Assembly (NCBI GenBank): GCA_021890795.1
Contig: JAKKUO010000001.1
Span: 186,001 to 250,000, forward strand
DNA length: 64,000 nt
Reading direction: 5' to 3'
DNA from: Bacillota bacterium
Lineage (GTDB): Bacteria > Bacillota > Sulfobacillia > Symbiobacteriales > ZC4RG38
Part shown: one piece after another, positions 43,983 to 51,426 of the stretch
Position numbering within the stretch: the stretch's first letter is position 1
How the letters are laid out: each line of letters opens with the position of its first letter
Program-made: the position numbers and the translations under genes
Notes under the pieces: generated by a model
Told to the model about the DNA's origin: nothing
Databases searched by the model: none
The model's input: the letters and a program-made list of their open reading frames with translations, nothing else

Positions 43983-45461
43983 ATGGATCTCAGGGAACGG
44001 CTGCGCCTCATGCGGGCGGCAGGTCCCCGGCGGCCGGCCGCCCGGCCGGAGCCGGCCCCCGAGACAGCCGGGGCGCCTCCGGAGCGGCCAGGGGCGGCGG
44101 AGGCCCATGCCCAGGGCGGGTCGAGCCCGGAGGACTGCCGCCTGGGCCACGGCGGGGCCGCAGCCCCGGCCCCTGCCCGATGCCCTGAAGCCAGCACCGG
44201 CGAGCCTCGTGCGGCCGATGCGGCCCACCTCCCCGGCAGCCGGATCGCCGGCCGGCTCCTCCCCACCCCCTACGGCCCCGCTTTCTGCGTGGAGACCTGG
44301 TACCCCCTGGACCAGCGCCGGGGGCGGGTACGCCTGGCGGAGGTCCTGGCGGTCCCCGGCCAGGGATGGGAGAGGATCGGCCGGCACCCCCTGTGGGCAG
44401 ACTTTGACCCCACCCGGGCCGCCTTCTTCGACACCGAGACCACGGGTCTGGAGCGAGGCGCCGGGACCGCGATCTTCCTTGCCGGGGTCGGCCGGTTTGT
44501 CGGCGGCGGCTTCCGGATCCGGCAGTTCTTCCTCCGGGACTACCCGGAGGAGCCCGCCTTCCTCCAGGCCCTGGCCGCGGAGCTGTCGGAGGCCTCCGCC
44601 CTGGTCACCTTCAACGGTAAGAGTTTCGACTGGCCGGTCCTGACGAGCCGGCTGGTGCTGCAGCGGCAGCGGCTGCCCGAGATCCCCCACCTGGACCTCC
44701 TCTACCCGGCCCGGCGGCTCTGGCGGGAAGTGGTGGCCTCCTGCCGGCTGGTGGACCTGGAGGCTGCGGTCCTGGGGGAGCACCGGGACGGGGACATCCC
44801 GGGCGAGCAGATCCCCCGGCTCTACTTCGAGTACCTCCGCACCGGCGCCGCGGCTCCCCTGGAGCCGGTGCTGGCCCACAACCGCCTCGATATCCTTTCC
44901 CTTGTGGCCCTGGCTGGGTATCTCGGGCACGCGGCCGCCGACCCCGTGGCGGCAGCCCCCGGCGGGGTCCCCCTCACCGGAGCGGAACTCCTGGCCATGG
45001 GCCGGTGGCTGCTGGAACTGGGGGAGCCTCTGGCCGCCGCCCGGGCCCTGGAGGCGGCCCTGGACCGGGGGCTGCCGGGTCCCTACGTGGCCGCCGGCCA
45101 CCGGCTCCTGGCCGCGGCCTACAAGCGCCTCGCCTGGTACGACAAGGCCCTGGCCCACTGGCAACTCCTGGCCCAGGAGGGCCGGTACAGCTACGAGGCC
45201 TGCGTGGAGCTGGCCAAGTACTACGAGCACCGGGCCCGGGACTACCCCCGGGCCCGGGAGGTGGCCCAAGCCGCCCTGGAGCGGCTCCAGCGCCAGCGGC
45301 TGCTGGCAGGGCTCGGCGAGGCGCCGGACCCCCGGTGGGCCCGGGAGGTGGCGGAGTTGCGCCACCGGCTCGCCCGGCTGGAGGGGAAGCTGGCCCGGCA
45401 GGCTGGGGGGCATTCTCCGGCCGGTTCCCAGCGTGCGGAGCGGGAAAGCTACGACCGTTAG
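43983..45461 (+). CDS. mrfB: MrfB (YprB-type) exonuclease
   Basis: 492 residues. After a Pro/Ala-rich N-terminal 100 residues, a DEDD-type RNase H-fold exonuclease domain runs from about 145 to 310: FFDTETTGLERGAG (first Asp/Glu), LVTFNGKSFDWPVL, HLDLLYPARRLWR and AHNRLDILSLV (last catalytic Asp). The C-terminal 150 residues are TPR-like helices. MrfB is the metal-dependent exonuclease partner of MrfA. ATG with AGGAGGGGAG upstream, 81 bases after mrfA, same operon. Confidence 0.9.
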   Translation: MDLRERLRLMRAAGPRRPAARPEPAPETAGAPPERPGAAEAHAQGGSSPEDCRLGHGGAAAPAPARCPEASTGEPRAADAAHLPGSRIAGRLLPTPYGPAFCVETWYPLDQRRGRVRLAEVLAVPGQGWERIGRHPLWADFDPTRAAFFDTETTGLERGAGTAIFLAGVGRFVGGGFRIRQFFLRDYPEEPAFLQALAAELSEASALVTFNGKSFDWPVLTSRLVLQRQRLPEIPHLDLLYPARRLWREVVASCRLVDLEAAVLGEHRDGDIPGEQIPRLYFEYLRTGAAAPLEPVLAHNRLDILSLVALAGYLGHAAADPVAAAPGGVPLTGAELLAMGRWLLELGEPLAAARALEAALDRGLPGPYVAAGHRLLAAAYKRLAWYDKALAHWQLLAQEGRYSYEACVELAKYYEHRARDYPRAREVAQAALERLQRQRLLAGLGEAPDPRWAREVAELRHRLARLEGKLARQAGGHSPAGSQRAERESYDR

Positions 45462-45556
45462 CTCCAGTCTCCGACGCGGAGGATTCAATCCAGCCCGTCT
45501 CCACTCCCTTGGAACCCCTTGCGGCAGCCGGTGGGGGAGATGGGCCGGCGCGTGGG
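45462..45556 (+). ncRNA. possible structured RNA leader/trailer after mrfB
   Basis: Between the mrfB stop and a good terminator the sequence can form CTCCG-ACG-CGGAG and a longer CCCGTCTCC ... GGAGATGGG pairing. No known RNA class was recognised; it may simply be the mrfB 3' UTR. Confidence 0.3.
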
Positions 45557-45590
45557 CGCCCCGGGTGACAGCCCGGGGGCTTTTCTTGTT
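45557..45590 (+). terminator. rho-independent terminator after mrfB
   Basis: CCCCGGG, TGACAG loop, CCCGGGG, then GCTTTTCTTG. Confidence 0.8.
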
Positions 45591-45621
45591 ACCGCGGGTC
45601 CACGGTGCTCGCCCTTGCCAG

Positions 45622-47097
45622 CTACCCACTTGATCCCCTCCCGGGACGGACATCATGGGGGGAGACAGCCCAGGCCCCGACCCGCTCGGGTTTCTCCCAC
45701 CCCTGCTTAGCCCGGAGGGCGTCCCACAGCCCTGCTAACCGCCAGGCCACCGACAGCCATCGATACCAGAACGGTTCAGTAAAAGACCAGAAGACCAACC
45801 GGGCCAAGTCCCGGAGGCCCTGATACCGGCCAAAGGGCAGTTCGCCGTAGAAGAGGGCCATAAGACTGATGACCAGATTGAGGGAGACCGGGAGCAGGAA
45901 GAGCCCGACCAAAGCGGTCTGGTGTAGCCATCCGGCCAGAACCCCGGCGACCGTGAGCACATACCCAAGGGCCAGGATCACCGGTTCGAGCAGTTCGTAG
46001 AGCCAGTAGTAGGGCAGGACCACCATGCCAAGCCAGCCAAACCGGGGCCGGAACAACATATGCCGGTAAGCCCAGAGGGCCTGGGCCAGCCCTCGTTGCC
46101 ACCGGCGCCGTTGCCGGCCCAGGTCCCCGATCGTCTCGGGCACCTCGGTCCACACCACCGGGTCGGGAACGAAGACCTGCCGGTACGCCCGTCGCCCGGG
46201 CTGGGACCGGAAGTGGTGGTGCAGCCGGAGCACCAGTTCCATATCCTCAGCCACCGTACGGTTGGAGAAGCCCCCTACCTCGATGAGCGTTTGCCTCCGG
46301 AACATCCCAAAGGAGCCGGAAATAATTGGAAGACTGCCCAGGGTATCGAAGGCGGGCCTTTGGGTGAAGAAGGCTCGGGCGTACTCGACCGCCTGCATGA
46401 CGACCAGGGGATTGCCGGGGAGTCCGGGTTCCACCAGATGGCCGCCCACCACCCTGCAGCCGTTCAGCACCCTTATCACCCCACCCGCGGCCTGGGTGCG
46501 GGGGTCAGAGAAGGGGCGAGCGCAGCGCAGCAGGCTGTCCGGTTCCACGACCGAGTCTGCGTCGATGCACACCACCAGATGGTACCGGCTGAAGGCAAGA
46601 CCCGCGTTGAGGGCGTCGGCCCGACCGCCGTTCTCCTTGTCCACCACCAGGAGCCGTGGCTCCGTGGCGCTGACAAAGGCAGCTCGGGTCGGGCGGCAGG
46701 GGACCTTGAACAGCGGCGGCCGGGTGGTCCGTACCAGGTGAAACTCCTCCCGGAGGACCTCCAGGGTCCGATCGGTGGAGCCATCGCTGACCACAATCAC
46801 TTCAAAGACCGGATACCGGCTCCTGAGGACCGACCGGAGGGAGTTGCAGATGACCTTTTCCTCGTTGTGCGCCGGAATGATCACGGAGACGGGGGGCAGC
46901 CACACGTCTGCCTCGGTTTCGTGACGAGCAGACAGAAGACGCAGGCGATGACGAACGATGCAGATGAGAGCGGATACGAAAAACAGCAGATAGTAGATTA
47001 CGTATCCCAACAGGTAGGCACCTAGGAGCGCCTCGGCTGTCCGTTCCGCGGATTCAAATATTCTGATCAATAGCGGCTCTGACACCTGCCTCACCAC
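45622..47097 (-). CDS. membrane GT2 glycosyltransferase (polysaccharide synthase type)
   Basis: 491 residues. An N-terminal membrane segment (LLGAYLLGYVIYYLLFFVSALI), a GT-A domain with VSVIIPAHNEE, SDGSTDRT, catalytic DADSVVEPD, EDMELVLRLH and QRRRWQRGL (QxxRW), then about four more membrane segments. These are processive GT2 features shared by PgaC, hyaluronan and cellulose synthases. It starts 7 bases after the HEAT-repeat gene, so the two form a unit. Likely exports a surface glycan; the sugar is unknown. Confidence 0.85.
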   Translation of the reverse strand: MVRQVSEPLLIRIFESAERTAEALLGAYLLGYVIYYLLFFVSALICIVRHRLRLLSARHETEADVWLPPVSVIIPAHNEEKVICNSLRSVLRSRYPVFEVIVVSDGSTDRTLEVLREEFHLVRTTRPPLFKVPCRPTRAAFVSATEPRLLVVDKENGGRADALNAGLAFSRYHLVVCIDADSVVEPDSLLRCARPFSDPRTQAAGGVIRVLNGCRVVGGHLVEPGLPGNPLVVMQAVEYARAFFTQRPAFDTLGSLPIISGSFGMFRRQTLIEVGGFSNRTVAEDMELVLRLHHHFRSQPGRRAYRQVFVPDPVVWTEVPETIGDLGRQRRRWQRGLAQALWAYRHMLFRPRFGWLGMVVLPYYWLYELLEPVILALGYVLTVAGVLAGWLHQTALVGLFLLPVSLNLVISLMALFYGELPFGRYQGLRDLARLVFWSFTEPFWYRWLSVAWRLAGLWDALRAKQGWEKPERVGAWAVSPHDVRPGRGSSG

Positions 47098-47104
47098 TTC
47101 AGGT

Positions 47105-48211
47105 TCAACCCGCGCTCCCGCTGGAACCCGCCATCCCGCTGGCTGGTTCGCCTGGCCGCTCCAGCGCCTCCCGGGCCCGGTCCGCTGCGTAACGGTCCGG
47201 CCCCTTGGCCAGCGCCCGCAGCGCCTCCTTGCCCCGAGACCCCAGGGCCGTCAGCGCGATGACCGCGTTGTTGCGGACCCAGTACTCGGGGTCGCAGGCT
47301 AGCTGTTGCAGCCGCTCCACCACCGCTTCCCGGATGCTATCCACGGCCCGCTCCTGCTCCGGGGCAAGGTTCTCCCAGCCACCCGCCACCCACCCCAGGG
47401 ACCGGGCCACCTGGGCTCGGACCTCCCACGCGGGATGGGTGGCCAGTTCCAACAACCGGACCACCACCTCCGGTCCCCGGAACCGGCGGAGCGCCCGGGC
47501 GGCCCGGGTGAGGGTCTCCACATCCCGATCCGGGGTCGCGAGATCCAGGAGGACCGGCAGGGACTCGGGAGCGCCGAGATCGCCGAGGGCCTCCAGGCAG
47601 AGCCACCGCACTTCGGGAAGTGGGGATCCCAGTCCCGCGACCAGCGCTCCCACCACAGCCGGCCCACACGCCCGGAGCGCCCTGCGGGCCAGGAGGTAGA
47701 GGCCGAGGTCCTGGTACTCCTCGATGGTTCGCAACATGGCCGCCGCAGCTGCTGCATCGCCCCGGAAAGCGACGGCGCGGACGGCGGCTTCCCGCACCAG
47801 GGGACGAGGGTCGGCCACGAGCTGGCACAGGGTCCGGGACGACTCGGTAGAGACCGGCAGATGGCCGAGGAGTTCCGCGGCCCGGATCCGCCGGTCTGGC
47901 CTTGAACTGGCGGCCAGGGTGCGGATGCGCTCCATGCCCCCGAGGGCATCGAAGAGCTCCTTTGCCGCCGCATCCCCCTGTTTCAGGCGCAGGGCCAGCA
48001 CCCGTTCCGCCTCCACCGGGAACCGCCGGGCAAGTGCGAGGAACTCATCCCTGGTACGGGCCGCCGCCAGCCGGCCCATGGCCACTTGGGCCCGACGCTC
48101 CCACCGCTGGTTCCATACTTTGAGGGCAACGAAGGCCACCGACAGGAAGCACGCCAGTACGGCCAGGGCGACACTCACCGCCAGCAAGACCGACCCCAGC
48201 CGGCTTCCCAC
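47105..48211 (-). CDS. membrane-anchored HEAT-repeat protein
   Basis: 368 residues, GTG with GGAGGTGAG 5-6 bases upstream (the frame stays open much further but is then a shadow). Residues 6-32 form one membrane anchor; from about 100 to 350, six or more HEAT/PBS-type repeats follow, such as RRIRAAELLGHLP, PLVREAAVRAVAFRGD, PEVRWLCLEALGDLG, WEVRAQVARSLGWVAG and YWVRNNAVIALTALG. Coupled to the GT2 gene; probably an adaptor holding the synthase or partner proteins at the membrane. Confidence 0.82.
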   Translation of the reverse strand: MGSRLGSVLLAVSVALAVLACFLSVAFVALKVWNQRWERRAQVAMGRLAAARTRDEFLALARRFPVEAERVLALRLKQGDAAAKELFDALGGMERIRTLAASSRPDRRIRAAELLGHLPVSTESSRTLCQLVADPRPLVREAAVRAVAFRGDAAAAAAMLRTIEEYQDLGLYLLARRALRACGPAVVGALVAGLGSPLPEVRWLCLEALGDLGAPESLPVLLDLATPDRDVETLTRAARALRRFRGPEVVVRLLELATHPAWEVRAQVARSLGWVAGGWENLAPEQERAVDSIREAVVERLQQLACDPEYWVRNNAVIALTALGSRGKEALRALAKGPDRYAADRAREALERPGEPASGMAGSSGSAG

Positions 48212-48389
48212 TGGCTCACCTCCCACTCCGCTCGACCGGCCCGCCGATAGCCCCCCGGTGGTGCGGTCGACCGCTTTCTTGCAACCCTTCTCGATAAACA
48301 CCCTTCTCGATCGACCCTCGTTGCCCCTTCGGACGAGATGGCCTCGCCTCAGCGTAGCTACCTCTGGGCTTCGTACTACCCAAAGTAGG

Positions 48390-48423
48390 ACGGGCATACC
48401 CTCCACACGGGGGGTATGCCCGT
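48390..48423. other. 12-bp perfect hairpin covering the pdaB ribosome site
   Basis: ACGGGCATACCC and GGGTATGCCCGT pair around a 10-base loop. The right arm includes the only plausible Shine-Dalgarno G-run and touches the TTG start of the deacetylase. It may control translation or end a transcript. Confidence 0.5.
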
Positions 48424-49157
48424 TGTACCTGCTGATTCTCCGGCGGGGGCCGCTGCTCGCCCGGCTCGGCACCCTGGCGGTGATGGTGACGGTGGTCGTC
48501 GCCGGGCGGCTGCTCCAGGGCCCCCCGGCCCGGCCCGCCTTCGGGCCCCTTGCCCCCGTCACCCGGGTGGAGGGGGTCCGGAGCCGGGTGGCCCTCACCT
48601 TCGACGTCACCTGGGGAGAGAAGGAACTGAGCCAGATCCTGGCCATCCTGGCCGCGGAGAAGGTCCAGGCCACTTTCTTCGTCAGCCACCTCTGGGCCGC
48701 CACCCACCCCGAACTCCTCCGGCAGATGGCCGCCCAGGGGCACGAGATCGGCACCCTGGGGGTAAAGATGGTCAGCCCCGACGGCCTGAAGCCCGGCGAG
48801 CTGGCCGCGGACCTGGCCGCGGCCCAGTCCCAGTTGGACCGGGTGCTGGCCCAGCCGGCCCGGCTCTACCGCCCCTACGCCGGCGGGTGGAACACCCAGG
48901 TCCAGGTCGCCGCCCAGCAGCAGCGGCTCCGGCTGGTGCTCTGGAGCCTCGACGCCGGGGACAGCCTCGTGCCCGCACCCCGTCCCGAGGAGATCACCCG
49001 GCGGGTGGTCCGGGCCGTCCGGCCGGGGGAGGTGATCCGGCTCCACGCGAGCGACCACGCGACCAGCACCGCCGCGGCTCTCCCGGGGATCCTGAAGGGG
49101 CTCCGGGAACGGGGGCTGGAGCCCGGCCCGGTGACCCGCCTGGTGCCGGAATCGTGA
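48423..49157 (+). CDS. pdaB: PdaB-like polysaccharide deacetylase
   Basis: 244 residues from a TTG at 48423, though the ATG near 48484 is an alternative. N-terminal membrane anchor (LGTLAVMVTVVVAG). NodB-type deacetylase domain: ALTFDVTWGEKE near 55-66, where most family members have TFDDGP and sporulation PdaB has TFDISWG, then ATFFVSHLWAATHPELL, GHEIGTLG (family G-S-H changed to G-T-L), LYRPYAGGW, and VIRLHASDHATSTAAALP. This matches PdaB, needed for spore cortex maintenance. The changed metal-site histidine suggests altered activity. Confidence 0.85.
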   Translation: MYLLILRRGPLLARLGTLAVMVTVVVAGRLLQGPPARPAFGPLAPVTRVEGVRSRVALTFDVTWGEKELSQILAILAAEKVQATFFVSHLWAATHPELLRQMAAQGHEIGTLGVKMVSPDGLKPGELAADLAAAQSQLDRVLAQPARLYRPYAGGWNTQVQVAAQQQRLRLVLWSLDAGDSLVPAPRPEEITRRVVRAVRPGEVIRLHASDHATSTAAALPGILKGLRERGLEPGPVTRLVPES

Positions 49158-49268
49158 GCAACCAGCCGGTGCTGGGATCGTGATTGACCGCCCTGGTGCC
49201 GGAATCGTGACTGACCAGCCTAATGCTGGGATCGTGAGGGACCGCCCTGACGCCGAGATCGGGAGGCG
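49142..49268. repeat. 27-bp tandem repeat starting at the pdaB stop
   Basis: Units begin at 49142, 49168, 49195, 49222 and 49249, for example GGTGCCGGAATCGTGACTGA, alternating GGAATCGTGA and GGGATCGTGA. The first unit encodes the last residues and stop of pdaB; the last reaches the moaB stop. Confidence 0.75.
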
Positions 49269-49784
49269 TCACGCCTTCCGCAACTGTGCGATCAGGTGCC
49301 GGATCTCCGGCAGGACCAGCTTCTCCAGGGCGAGGCGCACCGCGGCCTCGGAACCGGGCAGGCAGAAGACCAGGCAGCGGCCCACGGTCCCCGCCGTGGC
49401 CCGGGAGAGGAGCGCCGCGCTCCCCACCTCCTGAAAGCTCAGCATCCGGAAGAGGTCGCCAAAGCCCTCCAGTTCCTTCTGGAACAGGGGCCGGACCGCC
49501 TCGATGGTCTGGTCCCGGGGGGAGATCCCGGTGCCGCCGGTGGTGACGATGAAATCCGCCGCCTCCTCCCCGGCGAGGCGGGCCACCTCCGCCCGCACCG
49601 CCAGGGGCTCGTCCTTCAGGATCCGGTAGTGGACAACTTGGTGCCCCGCCCGGGTCACCAGGTCCCGGATCGCCGCGCCGGAGGCGTCGCTCGCCTCGGT
49701 GCGGGTGTCGCTTACGGTGAGGACCGCGGCCCGCAGGCTCTGGACCTGCCGGGCCGCGGCCTCCTTGTGGTCCGTCACGCCCAT
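49269..49784 (-). CDS. moaB: MoaB/Mog-family molybdenum cofactor protein
   Basis: 171 residues. MoCF-binding fold with LTVSDTRTEASDASG near 25, FIVTTGGTGISPRDQTIEAV near 85 (molybdopterin-binding GGTG) and CLVFCLPGSEAAVRLALEKL near 140. Family members adenylylate molybdopterin (Mog) or are non-catalytic (MoaB). ATG at 49784 after GGGGTGG fits the family N-terminus; longer forms are shadow. Convergent with pdaB; no other Mo genes in the window. Confidence 0.9.
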   Translation of the reverse strand: MGVTDHKEAAARQVQSLRAAVLTVSDTRTEASDASGAAIRDLVTRAGHQVVHYRILKDEPLAVRAEVARLAGEEAADFIVTTGGTGISPRDQTIEAVRPLFQKELEGFGDLFRMLSFQEVGSAALLSRATAGTVGRCLVFCLPGSEAAVRLALEKLVLPEIRHLIAQLRKA

Positions 49785-49908
49785 GCTGCCACCCCCAACC
49801 CACCCTGCCCGAAGGGCAAAGAGCCCGCCTTCCCGTGAGGCCCGCTGGAAGCCGGTCTTCCCGTCCGAGCCCGGCATGCCGCCGGAGCCCGTCATCCGGC
49901 CGGCGTCC

Positions 49909-51411
49909 TCAGCCCAGAAGCCCCGTCAGGGCTGCCAGCACCCGCCCGGGCAGGACCCCAAGGAGGAGCATGCCGGCAACCGCCAGGACCAGCACCGCCC
50001 CGGCTGCGCCCCGGATCAGGCCGTCGGGGAGGCCCAGCGCTGCCGCACCCTCACCGGCCGCGGGCGCCGCGGCCGCGGCCACCTCCGCAGCGGCGCTCCG
50101 CCGGACCTTCTCGGGCTGCCGGGCCATCGCCGCCACCACCCGCAGGTAGACGTAGGCGCTCACCCCGGTGGCCAGGATCAGGGCCCCGAGGAGGAGCCAC
50201 GCCTCACCCCGGATCGCGGCCAGGGCCAGGAGGAACTTGCCGGTGAAGCCCACGGTGGGGGGCAGCCCCGCCAGGGCAAAGAGGGCCAGCGCCAGGGCCC
50301 CGGCCAGGGCCGGCCGCCGGTAGAGGAGCCCGGTGTAGCTCGCCACGGACTCCCCGTCCTCCCCCACCTGCCGGAGGTAGACCATGCCGGCGAAGAGGGC
50401 CATGTTCATGCAGAGGTACCCCGCCAGGTAGAAGAGGCCGGCCCCCAGCCCCTCCTCCGTCAGCCCCGGCAGGGCCATGATCAGGTAGCCGGCGTGGGAG
50501 ATGCCGGAGTACGCCAGGATCCGCTTCAGGTTCTCCTGCCGGATGGCCGCCAGGGCCCCCACCAGCATGGAGAGGGCGGCCAGCACCCCGAGGGGCAGGA
50601 GGTAGGCGGTCTGGGCCTGGGGCGGCACCGCCGCCACCAGGAACCGGGCCATGGCCGCGAAGGCCGCGGCCTTGGTACCGACGCTCATGAAGGCGGTCAC
50701 CGGAGTGGGCGCCCCTTCATAGGCGTCCGGCGCCCACACGTGGAAGGGGACCAGGGCAAGCTTGAAAGCAAAGCCGGTAAGGCTCAGCCCCACCCCGAGC
50801 TTGTAGATCCGGGGCAGCTCGGCGGTCCCCCGGGCGTAGTCCGCGATCTGGTCGAACCCCACTCCGCCCACCGCGCCGTAGATGAGGGCGAAGCCGAAGA
50901 GCAGGAACCCCGCAGCCACCGCACCCAGGAGGAAGTACTTCAGGGCCGCCTCCCAGGCGATGCGGTTGCCCGGCGCAAAGGCCACCAGGACGTAGAGGGC
51001 CAGGGAGAGGATCTCCAGCCCCAGGAAGACCACCATCAGGTTCCCCGCTGCGGCCAAGACCGCCATGCCCATGGCCGCCCAGAGGAGCAGGGCGAGGTAC
51101 CCGCTGGCATCCTCCTCACTTCGGCTCAGGCTGAGAAGCAGGGAGGCGCCGGCCGCGGCCAGGATGACCAGCCAGAAGAAGAGTCCGAACCGATCCGCCA
51201 CCAGGGCCCCGCCGAAGGCCGTCCGATTGCCGCCCAGGAGAGGCAGGGTGTAGAGGGCCGCCAGGGCCACCCCCGCGAGGGCGACGGCAAACCACCACCC
51301 GTACCCCCGGCGGGCGGGCAGCACCAGGTCCAGCACCAGCACCCCGAGGGCGCCGACGGCCAGCGCGAGGAGCGGGGCGAGCACCGGCAGGTTCTCCGCG
51401 AAGTTCGGCAC
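49909..51411 (-). CDS. nuoN: NADH-quinone oxidoreductase subunit N
   Basis: 500 residues, about 14 membrane helices, proton-pumping antiporter-like subunit. VVFLGLEILSLALYVLVAF, LVPFHVWAPDAYEGAPTPVTAFMSVGTKAAAF and LKRILAYSGISHAGYLIMAL are NuoN rather than NuoM forms. GTG start 15 bases after nuoL. A 35-residue Ala-rich insert lies near 440. Last gene of the complex I operon; nuoM, which normally lies between nuoL and nuoN, is absent. Confidence 0.93.
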   Translation of the reverse strand: MPNFAENLPVLAPLLALAVGALGVLVLDLVLPARRGYGWWFAVALAGVALAALYTLPLLGGNRTAFGGALVADRFGLFFWLVILAAAGASLLLSLSRSEEDASGYLALLLWAAMGMAVLAAAGNLMVVFLGLEILSLALYVLVAFAPGNRIAWEAALKYFLLGAVAAGFLLFGFALIYGAVGGVGFDQIADYARGTAELPRIYKLGVGLSLTGFAFKLALVPFHVWAPDAYEGAPTPVTAFMSVGTKAAAFAAMARFLVAAVPPQAQTAYLLPLGVLAALSMLVGALAAIRQENLKRILAYSGISHAGYLIMALPGLTEEGLGAGLFYLAGYLCMNMALFAGMVYLRQVGEDGESVASYTGLLYRRPALAGALALALFALAGLPPTVGFTGKFLLALAAIRGEAWLLLGALILATGVSAYVYLRVVAAMARQPEKVRRSAAAEVAAAAAPAAGEGAAALGLPDGLIRGAAGAVLVLAVAGMLLLGVLPGRVLAALTGLLG

Positions 51412-51426
51412 GGAGGTCAGCCCTCC

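Noticed and set aside
41277-45656. 1,459-codon open frame on the minus strand opposite mrfA-mrfB
   Set aside because: Low-complexity Gly/Pro/Val-rich translation with no motifs, antisense to two well-supported genes; a typical shadow in 70% GC DNA.
49142-49268. 27-bp repeats as a CRISPR array
   Set aside because: Units are contiguous with no unique spacers and there are no cas genes.
49909-51411. This gene as the missing nuoM
   Set aside because: The PFHVWAPDAYEGAPTPV and GLEILSLALYVLVAF segments are NuoN forms, not the NuoM HTWLPDAH type.
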